A stretch of 64,000 bases of DNA from SZAS-79 sp963844255 (GTDB lineage: Bacteria; Pseudomonadota; Gammaproteobacteria; Burkholderiales; SG8-39): assembly GCA_963844255.1 (NCBI GenBank), contig CAWJNP010000035.1, forward strand, positions 1-64,000, given 5' to 3'. The position numbers were made by a program, and so were the translations under genes. This document shows, in pieces, positions 1 to 7,694 of this stretch (position 1 is its first letter; every line of letters begins with the position of its first letter). The notes beneath the pieces are model-generated. The model was not told the origin of the DNA, made no database searches, and saw only the letters and a program-made list of their open reading frames with translations.

Positions 1-1
1 A

Positions 2-181
2 ACGTTCGACAACCTCGACCGCCTCCAGCCTGGCGAGAGCTTCGCGGAGAGTTGCCTGCCGCTCGAATACCGACGGGTGGATGCCGCGCGTGAGCCGGCG
101 ATCAGCGCAGTGGGTCTGCGCCTGTGGAACTGGGAGACGCAGCAGACGCTGCGCGCCGTTCTGCGCCGGCCAGACTCGTAA
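2..181 (+). CDS. 3' end of an unidentified gene (partial)
   Basis: An open frame enters from the left edge of the window and ends at TAA 179-181, giving the last 59 residues of a protein. The C-terminus reads ...GLRLWNWETQQTLRAVLRRP-DS. I do not recognise a family from this fragment. It is convergent with the aspartoacylase-like gene that ends at 269, and a perfect palindrome starts two bases after its stop codon. Coding is supported by the high-GC, codon-like composition and the absence of stops. The 5' part lies outside the window. Confidence 0.5.
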   Translation, partial: TFDNLDRLQPGESFAESCLPLEYRRVDAAREPAISAVGLRLWNWETQQTLRAVLRRPDS

Positions 182-182
182 C

Positions 183-200
183 TGTATCGATATCGATACA
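183..200. promoter_or_regulatory. Perfect 18-bp palindrome, first copy of a two-copy motif
   Basis: TGTATCGATATCGATACA is an exact inverted repeat. With its right flank (CACAAACTG) it matches a second copy at 10148-10165, which lies upstream of a small HTH regulator gene. This copy lies in the gap between two convergent genes, an unusual place for an operator. It could be a binding site for the HTH protein or a dispersed repeat. Confidence 0.55.
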
Positions 201-268
201 CAAACTGGCAGGGAACCAGCCTGCAGAGCCGGTTTCGTAAAAACAATCTTAAAGAATCGAGTGCCGGC

Positions 269-1141
269 TCAGGCCGGAAGCGTCATCCGCGTGCCGAAGT
301 AGAACCACTCCCCGCCGGCGTCGGCCGATTCCTTGGGCAGCACGATGTAACCGTCCTCGGGCGCGGCAAGGATCTCACCGCCCTGGAGCCTGGCCATCGC
401 TTCGCCCTTCGCGACCGGATCGAAGTGGCGCCACGGTTTAGCGAAGACCGCACCGGCCTCGCGACGGTAGACGCTCTTCATCCGCACGCAACGCTTCGCG
501 GCGGACGGAACCGAGGCCGCCGCGCTCGCGTCCAGCATGCCCAGATGCGCCATTGCGCGGAGGATCGCGCGGTAGCCGACATCCGGGGCATCTGCGTTGT
601 GGTGGTTTCCGCATTCGAGCGTGACCGCGAGCGCGCCCCGGGTTCGCGCATATTCGGTCGTGCCCTGCGACTCCTTGCTGCCCTGTCCGTCGCCGAAGGC
701 ATCGCTCCAGCCGCAGACGAAGTCGCTCACGCCAAGTGAAGTCCCGAAGGCCAGTTCCTTCGGGTCCTTCGGATCCAGGAAGATGAACGGGCCGCCCTGC
801 GAGGTGTAGGAGTGCAGATCCAGCAGCACGTCGGTCCGGTCCAGAAGATCGCAGACGATGGGGTCGAGGTGGTCTTCGTAGTGGCGCTTCTCGTCCTTCG
901 GGTAGAGGTAGCGGTTCAGGTTGCGTTCCACGAAGCGCACGTTCTGCGCATAGGCTCCGGGGTTGGTCACCGGGACCAGTTGCAGGGTTCCGAGTTTCGG
1001 GACGAGCACGCCGGCGTCGATGTCCGCGATCAGGCGGCGGATCGCCTCGGCCCCGCAGCGCTCGTTGCCGTGCACCGCGCCCAGCACCGTGAGGGTGGGG
1101 CCGGGTACAAGTGAACGGTAGGTGACGATCCTGATGCTCAT
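269..1141 (-). CDS. Succinylglutamate desuccinylase/aspartoacylase (AstE/AspA) family zinc hydrolase
   Basis: This is a protein of about 290 residues in the M14-like AstE/AspA family, which removes acyl groups from N-acyl amino acids or similar amides. The zinc signature is visible near the N-terminus as GAVHGNERCG (His and Glu ligands). It is followed by the substrate-arginine region NLNRYLYP and by LLDLHS, which supplies the second His. The C-terminal beta domain ends around YIVLPKES. I chose ATG 1141 because it overlaps the stop of the upstream outer-membrane factor gene as ATGA. A start at 1150 (MDAMS...) is also possible. The gene is last in the RND efflux operon, which is odd for this enzyme. 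The substrate cannot be inferred. Confidence 0.85.
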   Translation of the reverse strand: MSIRIVTYRSLVPGPTLTVLGAVHGNERCGAEAIRRLIADIDAGVLVPKLGTLQLVPVTNPGAYAQNVRFVERNLNRYLYPKDEKRHYEDHLDPIVCDLLDRTDVLLDLHSYTSQGGPFIFLDPKDPKELAFGTSLGVSDFVCGWSDAFGDGQGSKESQGTTEYARTRGALAVTLECGNHHNADAPDVGYRAILRAMAHLGMLDASAAASVPSAAKRCVRMKSVYRREAGAVFAKPWRHFDPVAKGEAMARLQGGEILAAPEDGYIVLPKESADAGGEWFYFGTRMTLPA

Positions 1142-2550
1142 GGCGTCCATCCGCCGCCCAGCGCCTTCATGAGGTCAACGCTCGCCGCGAGCCGCGCCTG
1201 GCGGTTGCGCACGAACGCGAGTTCGGCGTCATTGGCATTGCGCTGCGCATCCAGCACCTCGAGATAGGCCGAGTAGCCGGCATCGTAGCGCAGGCGCGCG
1301 AGGTGCAGGGTGCGGCGGGTCGCGGTCACGCGCGTCTGGTAGTCCGCTTCGGCCGCGTCGGTCTGCTGCGCGTTCGACAGGGCATCGGCGACCTCGCGAA
1401 ACGCGCTCTCGATGCTCTTCTGGTACCCAGCCAGCGCTTGACGCTCGCGCGCGATCGCCGCGTCGGTGCGCGCCTGGAAGCGGCCGTGGTCGAAGATCGG
1501 CAGGCTGAGCGCAAATCCGAGCGACCAGATGTTGGAAGTTCCCTGGATGAGCGAGGAGAGCGCCTTGCTTTCCCAGCCGTCCGACCCGGTGAGCAGGATC
1601 GTCGGCAACATCGCGGCCTTCGCGACGCCGATCTGCGCGTTGGCCGAGATCAGGGACTGCTCGGCGACGCGGATGTCGGGACGCCGCTCGAGCAGGGCCG
1701 AGGGCAGGCCGGCCGGCGGCAGCGGCGGCACCGGCAGGGCGAGCAGATCGCGCTGCGGGTCTGGCGCAACGGCGAGGTCGAGGCGACCCGCGATCGTGGC
1801 GAGCTGGTGCTCGACCAGCGCGCGTTGGCGCACCAGTTCCTTCAACTGCGCCGAACTGTCGGCGCGGGCACTCTCGGCCTGGCTGATATCCAGATCCGAG
1901 GACACGCCGCCCCGCGCGCGGCGGCGGACGTAATCGAGCGCCTCGTCGCGGCTCGCGAGGGACTTCTGCGTGACCCCGATCTGCGCGTCCAGCGCGCGCA
2001 GCGAGAAATATGCCTGCGCGGTGAGTCCGGCGAGCGAGAGGGAGACGACGTCCTTCGCATAGCGCGTGCCCAGTGCCTGGGCGCGCACCGCCTCGACGCC
2101 GCGCCGCAGCCGGCCCCAGAAATCGAGCTCGAACGAGGTCGTGGCCGAGAGGCGCACGTTGTTGCGCACCGGCGGCACGGTTCCCGGCAGCGGCGTGGCC
2201 TGGGTGGAACTGATGCGCGAGCGGGTCGGCACCGCATTGAGGTCGATCTGCGGCAGGAAGCTCGCGCCGGCCTCGCGCAGGTTGGCGTCGGCTTCTTCGA
2301 TGCGCGCGACCGCGAGTCGGATGTCGCTGTTCTTTTCCAGCGCGTTGGCGACGAGTTCGTTCAGATTCGCGTCGCCGTACAGCGTCCACCAGTCTGCCTT
2401 GACCGTGACGCCGGCGGCGCCGGCAGGCGAGGCCGGGTAGTTCTGCGGCAGGTCCACGCTCGGACGGGCATAGTCGGGTCCGACCGGGGCGCATGCGGTC
2501 GCGAGCAGCGCGGCGGCGCAGGCAAGCCGGGTGAGGCGGATGCGGTTCAT
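1138..2550 (-). CDS. NodT/OprM-family outer-membrane efflux lipoprotein
   Basis: This is the outer-membrane channel component of a tripartite RND pump, 470 residues long, the usual size for the family. The N-terminus is a lipoprotein signal peptide with the lipobox LLATAC followed by APVGPDYARP, the typical start of mature NodT-type factors. Two OEP repeats follow, with the conserved motifs RPDIRVAEQ in the middle and VLDAQRNANDAELAFVRNR near the C-terminus. Its ATG overlaps the stop codon of the upstream permease gene (ATGA), so the two are translationally coupled. It should assemble with the permease and adaptor encoded upstream. Confidence 0.95.
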   Translation of the reverse strand: MNRIRLTRLACAAALLATACAPVGPDYARPSVDLPQNYPASPAGAAGVTVKADWWTLYGDANLNELVANALEKNSDIRLAVARIEEADANLREAGASFLPQIDLNAVPTRSRISSTQATPLPGTVPPVRNNVRLSATTSFELDFWGRLRRGVEAVRAQALGTRYAKDVVSLSLAGLTAQAYFSLRALDAQIGVTQKSLASRDEALDYVRRRARGGVSSDLDISQAESARADSSAQLKELVRQRALVEHQLATIAGRLDLAVAPDPQRDLLALPVPPLPPAGLPSALLERRPDIRVAEQSLISANAQIGVAKAAMLPTILLTGSDGWESKALSSLIQGTSNIWSLGFALSLPIFDHGRFQARTDAAIARERQALAGYQKSIESAFREVADALSNAQQTDAAEADYQTRVTATRRTLHLARLRYDAGYSAYLEVLDAQRNANDAELAFVRNRQARLAASVDLMKALGGGWTP

Positions 2551-5500
2551 GGCCCCCCCACTTCGCTCGGGGGCGGCTCCTCGCGCGGCGGTTTGCGTTT
2601 GCCGAGCAGCACGAAGAACAGCGGGATGAAGAGCGTCGCGACGAAGGTGGCGGCGAGCATGCCGCCGAACACGCCCGTGCCCATGGATTTACGCGCCGCG
2701 GCACCCGCGCCGGAAGCCAGCACCAGCGGAAGCACGCCCAGCACGAAGGCAAGCGAGGTCATCACGATCGGGCGGAAGCGCAGGCGCGCCGCCTCGACCG
2801 CGGCATCCCTGAGCGACATGCCCTGCGCCTGCTTCTGCGCGGCGAACTCGATGATCAGGATCGCGTTCTTGGCGGCCAGCGCGATCAGGGTCACCAGACC
2901 GATCTGGAAATAGATGTCGTTGCTCATGCCGCGCAGCAGGATCGACACCAGCGCGCCGAGCACCGCGAACGGCACCGCCAGCAGCACCGCGACCGGCAGC
3001 GACCAGCGCTCGTACTGCGCGGAGAGGATCAGGAACACCATGATGAGCGCGAAGCCGAACGCGAACACCGAGGCGTTGCCGATGCGGCGTTCCTGGAATG
3101 CCTGCGCCGACCATTCGAGGAAATAGCCGGGCGGCAGGGTCTTTGCCGCGACTTCCTCGACCGTGGCGATGGCCTGCCCCGAGCTGATGCCAGGCGCGCC
3201 GGCGCCGAGCAGCTTGGTTGCGAGGAAGCCGTTGAAGCGGTCCAACTGCTCCGCGCCCACGGTCCGCTCGAGGCGCACCAGGGTCTTCAGGGGCAGCATT
3301 TCGCCCGTGGTGGTCGAACGCACATACACTGCGCCCAGATCATCGGGCTTGGAGCGGAACGCGGGTTCGGCCGAAATCTGCACCCGGAACGTCCGCCCGA
3401 ACTTGTTGAAGTCGTTCACATACAGCGAGCCCATCGTGCCCTGCAGCGCGTCGAACACGTCGCCGACCGGCACGCCGAGCGAGAGCGCTTTCTCGCGGTC
3501 GATTTCGGCGAACAGTTGCGGCACCGTGGGGCGAAAGAAGCTGTTGATGCCGGTGAGCTCCGGGCGCTTGCGCAATTCCCCGGTGAACGTGTTCAGCACC
3601 TGGGCGAGCTTTTTCGGATCGCCGCTTACGCGGTCCTGCAGGTAGGCCTCGAACCCGGCCGCCTGGCCGAGGCCCCGGATCGGCGGCGGGTTGAACAGCA
3701 GCGAAATGCCGTCGCGCAGGCCGCCGTTCTTGCCGGCGTTGTAGGCGATCACGTCATACGAACTGGTGGTGCGCTCGTCCCAGGGATGCAGGGTGACGAA
3801 CATGGTGCCGGCGTTGGTCTTGTTGCCCCCGCCAATGAGGTCGAAGCCGCTGATCGAGAACACGTGCTCCACCGAGGGGTTTTCGGCCAGGTTTTTCTGC
3901 ACTGTCGCGCCGAACCGGCCGGTGCGTTGCAGGGTCGCCCCGTCCGGCAGGACCATCGCGCCGTAGAGGAAGCCCATGTCCTCCGAGGGCACGAAGCTGC
4001 GCGGCACCGTGCGGATCAGCCAGACCGAGGCGGCGAGCAGCGTGGCGAACACCAGCATCGCAATCACGCCGTGCCTGAGCACGAAGCGCACGCCGGTGAT
4101 GTACGCCCGGGTCAGCCCGGCAAAGCCCTGGTTGAAGGGGCGGAAGATCGGCGACTCCTTGTGGGTGGGCTTCAGCAGCACGGCGCACAGCGCAGGGGTC
4201 AGGGTGAGCGCGACGAAGCCGGAGATGACCGCCGCAATCGTGACCGTCACCGCGAACTGCTGGTACAGCTTGCCGGCGATCCCGCCGAGGAAGGCCACCG
4301 GGATGAACACCGCGCAGAGCACCAGCACGATCGCGACGATCGCGCCCGACACTTCCTTCATCGCCTCGATCGCCGCCTGGCGCGGCGTGAAGCCGCGCTC
4401 GGCCATCAGGCGCTCGACGTTCTCCAGCACCACGATCGCATCGTCGACCACGATGCCGATCGCCAGCACCATGGCGAACAGGGTCAGGGTGTTGATCGAG
4501 AAACCGAATGCGTAGAGACCCGCGAAGGCGCCGATCAGCGAGATCGGCACCGCGATGATCGGGATCAGGGTCGCGCGCCAGCTCTGCAGGAACACGAACA
4601 CCACCAGCAGCACCAGTGCGGCGGCGATCAGCAGCGTGTGCACCACCTCGTTGATCGAGGCCTGCACGAAGCGCGTGGTGTCGAACGGCACGATGTAGGT
4701 GATCCCCTGCGGAAAGGTCTTCGAGACTTCCGTCATCGTCTTGCGCACCGCCTCGGCGACCTTGAGCGCGTTGGCGCCCGATTGCAGCCAGATCGCGGTG
4801 CCGATGGTCGGCTTGCCGTCGACGGTGACGAACTGGTCGTAGCTCTGTGCGCCCAGCTCCATGCGCGCCACGTCCTTCAGGCGCAGCACGCCGCCGGGGC
4901 CGCTCGAGCGCAGGATGATCTCGCCGAACTCCTGCGGGTCGGCCATGCGGCCCTGCGCGGTGACGGTGTACACCAGTTCCTGTCCGGGCGGCGCAGGCTC
5001 GGCGCCGATCTTGCCCGCGGCGTACTGCGCGTTCTGCGAGCGGATCGCGCTTGCCACGTCGGTGGTGGTGATGCCCAGTTGTGCCATGCGGTCCGGCCGC
5101 AGCCAGATGCGCATCGAATAGTCGCGCGCGCCGAAGATCGTCGCGTCGGCCACCCCGGGCACGCGCTTCAGGATGTCGAGCACGTTGACCGTGATGTAGT
5201 TCGACAGGTACAGCGTGTCGTAGCGCGGGTCGGTCGAACTCACCGCCACCGCCATCAGGATGTCGTTCGAGCGCTTCTGCACCACCACGCCGGTGCGCCG
5301 CACGTCGTCCGGCAGGCGCGGCAGGGCGATCTGCACCCGGTTGTTGGTCTGGATCGTGGCGTTGTTGATGTCGGTGCCGACCTCGAAAGTGACGGTGATC
5401 GTCAGCGCGCCGTTGGAGGCGGCGCTCGAATTGAAATACAGCAGGCCTTCGATGCCCGAGAGCTGCTCCTCGATCGGCGCTGCGACGGTGCGCGCGAGGG

Positions 5501-5666
5501 TCTCGCCGCTGGCGCCGGGATAGTTGGCCGTGATGGTCACGGTGGGTGGTGCGATTTCGGGGTACTGCGCGATCGGCAGGACCTGGGAGGCGACGAGTCC
5601 CGCGAGTGTGATCACGATCGAGATGACGCCGGCAAAGATCGGCCGGCTGATGAAGAAGCGGGTCAT
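2547..5666 (-). CDS. RND multidrug efflux permease (HAE1, AcrB/MexB-like)
   Basis: This is the inner-membrane proton/drug antiporter of the pump, 1039 residues, full length for the HAE1 family. The first transmembrane helix (MTRFFISRPIFAGVISIVIT) is typical. The proton-relay motif GIVVDDAIVVLENVER contains the paired aspartates of TM4. The porter segments and a second transmembrane block ending in GVFGGMLAAT are present. The gene lies between the adaptor (10 bp upstream) and the outer-membrane factor (4-bp overlap). The usual substrates are hydrophobic drugs, dyes or solvents, but the actual substrate is unknown. Confidence 0.97.
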   Translation of the reverse strand: MTRFFISRPIFAGVISIVITLAGLVASQVLPIAQYPEIAPPTVTITANYPGASGETLARTVAAPIEEQLSGIEGLLYFNSSAASNGALTITVTFEVGTDINNATIQTNNRVQIALPRLPDDVRRTGVVVQKRSNDILMAVAVSSTDPRYDTLYLSNYITVNVLDILKRVPGVADATIFGARDYSMRIWLRPDRMAQLGITTTDVASAIRSQNAQYAAGKIGAEPAPPGQELVYTVTAQGRMADPQEFGEIILRSSGPGGVLRLKDVARMELGAQSYDQFVTVDGKPTIGTAIWLQSGANALKVAEAVRKTMTEVSKTFPQGITYIVPFDTTRFVQASINEVVHTLLIAAALVLLVVFVFLQSWRATLIPIIAVPISLIGAFAGLYAFGFSINTLTLFAMVLAIGIVVDDAIVVLENVERLMAERGFTPRQAAIEAMKEVSGAIVAIVLVLCAVFIPVAFLGGIAGKLYQQFAVTVTIAAVISGFVALTLTPALCAVLLKPTHKESPIFRPFNQGFAGLTRAYITGVRFVLRHGVIAMLVFATLLAASVWLIRTVPRSFVPSEDMGFLYGAMVLPDGATLQRTGRFGATVQKNLAENPSVEHVFSISGFDLIGGGNKTNAGTMFVTLHPWDERTTSSYDVIAYNAGKNGGLRDGISLLFNPPPIRGLGQAAGFEAYLQDRVSGDPKKLAQVLNTFTGELRKRPELTGINSFFRPTVPQLFAEIDREKALSLGVPVGDVFDALQGTMGSLYVNDFNKFGRTFRVQISAEPAFRSKPDDLGAVYVRSTTTGEMLPLKTLVRLERTVGAEQLDRFNGFLATKLLGAGAPGISSGQAIATVEEVAAKTLPPGYFLEWSAQAFQERRIGNASVFAFGFALIMVFLILSAQYERWSLPVAVLLAVPFAVLGALVSILLRGMSNDIYFQIGLVTLIALAAKNAILIIEFAAQKQAQGMSLRDAAVEAARLRFRPIVMTSLAFVLGVLPLVLASGAGAAARKSMGTGVFGGMLAATFVATLFIPLFFVLLGKRKPPREEPPPSEVGGP

Positions 5667-5676
5667 GGGCTGCGCC

Positions 5677-6870
5677 CTACTTCTTTGCGGCGCTTTGCGC
5701 CGGGGCCGGCTTGTCCGCCGCGGGCTTGTCCGCCGCGGGCTTGTCCGCCACGGGCTTGTCCGCCACGGGCGTTACGGACGAGCCGGGCCGGATCTTGAGC
5801 AGGTTGTCGACGATGACGCGGTCGCCCGGTTTCAGGCCCTCGAGGATCATCCAGTCGGAACCCACCCAGGGGCCGAGCTTCACCGGGTGCAGCGCCGCCT
5901 TGCCGTCCGCGCCGAGCACGAACAGGAGCGAGCCCTTTTCGGTCTGCAAAACGGCTGGCTGCGGCACGAGGTAGACCTGGTTGCGTTCGCCGGCGACCAC
6001 CATGACGCGCACGAACTGGCCGGGCAGCAGTTGCTGTTTCGGATTTTCGAATGCTGCGCGCAGCTGCTGGGTGGCAAGTTTCGGATCGATCTGGGTGGCC
6101 GTGAAGTTGAGCTGCCCGCGCCCGGCATAGGTGCTGCCATCGGGCAGGACCAGCTTGAGCTCGGTGCCTGCACCGCGCGCAAGCCGTCCGCCGGGCAGCT
6201 TGGCGAGGTCCGAGTCCGAGAGGCTGAACCGGACCCAGATCGGGTCGATCTGGTTGATCGTCGTGAGCAGGCTGTCCGTCCCGGCGCTGATCAGACTGCC
6301 TTCGGAGCGCACCGCGCGGCCGCTGACGCCGGACACCGGCGCGGCGACCTGCGTGTAGGACAGGTTCAGCTCGGCTTGCTTCACGTTGGCTTCGGCCACC
6401 TGCAGCGTCGCGTCCGAGAGTTTCAGCGTGGAAGTCGCATCGTCGTACTCCCTGCGGCTGATCGCCTTCTCGTCGGCCAGAGACTTGAGCCGGCCCGCCT
6501 CGCGCTTTGCCTGGTCGTTGCGCGCGCGCTCCTGCGCGAGCTGGGCGCGGGATTGCGCCAACGCGATTTCGAACGGCGTGGGGTCGATCTGGAACAGTGG
6601 CGCACCGGCGCGCACCACTTCGCCCTCGGTGTAGAGGCGCTTTTGCAGGATGCCGGTGACGCGTGCGCGCACCTCGACTTCCTTTGAACCCTCGACCTGG
6701 CCGACCAGTTCGAGCCGTACGGGCACGCGCTGCGGCTGCGCTTCGATGATCCTGGCCTGCACCGCAGGCGGCGGCTTGGGCGCGGTGTCGGGGGCTTGCT
6801 TGCCGCAGGCGCACAGCAGTGCGATGAGGGCCATGGCGGCGGCGGGTGTGCGAATGTGTCGGGGAGTCAT
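5677..6870 (-). CDS. RND efflux periplasmic adaptor (membrane fusion protein, AcrA-like)
   Basis: This is the adaptor linking the permease to the outer-membrane factor. It shows a lipoprotein-type signal (ALIALLCAC-GKQ), a lipoyl half-motif (VRARVTGILQKRLYTEGE), an alpha-helical hairpin rich in A/Q/R, the second lipoyl half (LSYTQVAAPVSGVSG), and beta-barrel and membrane-proximal domains. ATG 6870 is preferred over the in-frame ATG at 6912, because 6912 falls upstream of the predicted -10 box and could not be on the transcript. The C-terminal tail consists of VADKP/AADKP repeats, probably a disordered extension that is not part of the conserved fold. Confidence 0.95.
   Translation of the reverse strand: MTPRHIRTPAAAMALIALLCACGKQAPDTAPKPPPAVQARIIEAQPQRVPVRLELVGQVEGSKEVEVRARVTGILQKRLYTEGEVVRAGAPLFQIDPTPFEIALAQSRAQLAQERARNDQAKREAGRLKSLADEKAISRREYDDATSTLKLSDATLQVAEANVKQAELNLSYTQVAAPVSGVSGRAVRSEGSLISAGTDSLLTTINQIDPIWVRFSLSDSDLAKLPGGRLARGAGTELKLVLPDGSTYAGRGQLNFTATQIDPKLATQQLRAAFENPKQQLLPGQFVRVMVVAGERNQVYLVPQPAVLQTEKGSLLFVLGADGKAALHPVKLGPWVGSDWMILEGLKPGDRVIVDNLLKIRPGSSVTPVADKPVADKPAADKPAADKPAPAQSAAKK
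5708..5767 (-). repeat. Four tandem 15-bp in-frame repeats in the adaptor tail
   Basis: The unit GGCTTGTCCGCCGCG (or ...CCACG) occurs four times head to tail. Each unit encodes one five-residue block of the VADKP/AADKP tail. Two units are identical to each other and the other two share one substitution, which suggests recent slippage duplication. Copy number may vary between strains. Confidence 0.85.
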
Positions 6871-6903
6871 GCTCGCTGGACGTGTGGCCGTAGGATGCGA
6901 AGG

Positions 6904-6932
6904 ACTATACAATCAGACATGTATGTTTACAA
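6904..6932 (-). promoter_or_regulatory. Predicted promoter and operator region of the RND operon
   Basis: On the minus strand, TTGTAA (6932-6927) and TATAGT (6909-6904) are separated by 17 bases, close to the sigma-70 consensus. The spacer holds ACATACATGT, which resembles half-sites bound by AcrR/TtgR-type repressors. It lies between the efflux operon and the divergent TetR gene, so one protein bound here could block both. Confidence 0.65.
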
Positions 6933-6947
6933 GCAACTGAGAATCAT

Positions 6948-7616
6948 TTGCGCAGGACAAAAGAAGACGCCGAGAAGACGCGCCAGCGGATCATAGCGGC
7001 GGCCGCGAGGGTGTTCTGCCGCCAGGGCGTCGGGCGCACCTCGATGGAGCAGATTGCGCGCGATGCGGGCGTCACCCGCGGTGCGGTCTACTGGCACTTT
7101 GCCAACAAGGCGGCCCTGTATTTTGCGATGCGCGAACACGTGACGGTGCCGATGATCGATCGCGTCGATCTCGCGCTCAAACGCGGCGGCGCGGCCGACG
7201 CGCTTGACTCGGTCCAAGCGCTCCTCGGGGGCATACTCGACGCGCTCGAGACCGACCGGGACACCCGACGGGCCCTGGACATCATCCATTACAAATGCGA
7301 ATACGTGGACGAGCTGGCCGGCGAGCTGGATACCCACCGGGTGCGCACCGCAGAGTTTGTCGCCAAGCTTGCGCGGGCTTATCGCGCGGCCCGCGCGGCC
7401 GGGACACTGCGGACCGGCCTGGAACCGGCACTGGCGGCACGCGACAGCTGCGCTTTCGTAGTCGGCCTGATCCGCATCTGGTTGATCGACGCGAGTGGGT
7501 CGTTGGTAAAAAGGCGGGCCCGGGACCTCATACGCGCGCATGTCGAATCCAGGCGCGCACCGCCGGCAGCCGCCAGGCTGCGCGGGGGAGGGCGCAGAGT
7601 TTCAACCTGGGGTTAG
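6948..7616 (+). CDS. TetR/AcrR-family repressor, probable local regulator of the RND pump
   Basis: This is a 222-residue protein with an N-terminal TetR DNA-binding domain. The helix-turn-helix region reads SMEQIARDAGVTRGAVYWHF, a strong match to AcrR/TtgR-type regulators. The C-terminal ligand domain is typical of that subgroup, with a long helical stretch (LDIIHYKCEYVDEL). The start is TTG 6948, since no ATG precedes the conserved TKEDAEKTRQRI segment. It is divergent from the efflux operon across a short intergenic region containing an operator-like sequence. By analogy it represses the pump until a substrate binds. The last ~20 residues are Arg/Gly-rich and not conserved. Confidence 0.9.
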   Translation: MRRTKEDAEKTRQRIIAAAARVFCRQGVGRTSMEQIARDAGVTRGAVYWHFANKAALYFAMREHVTVPMIDRVDLALKRGGAADALDSVQALLGGILDALETDRDTRRALDIIHYKCEYVDELAGELDTHRVRTAEFVAKLARAYRAARAAGTLRTGLEPALAARDSCAFVVGLIRIWLIDASGSLVKRRARDLIRAHVESRRAPPAAARLRGGGRRVSTWG

Positions 7617-7694
7617 AATGTGCCGGCACCGGGGGCTGCGCGCTTTTCGACTCCTCCGGACTGTCGACCCCACACAATAAGGTGCCAGGTGCGA

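Noticed and set aside
3516..5798. Long open frame (760 residues) opposite the RND permease
   Set aside because: It is a high-GC antisense shadow: Arg/Glu/His/Asp-rich, no domain, and it covers a conserved permease gene on the other strand.
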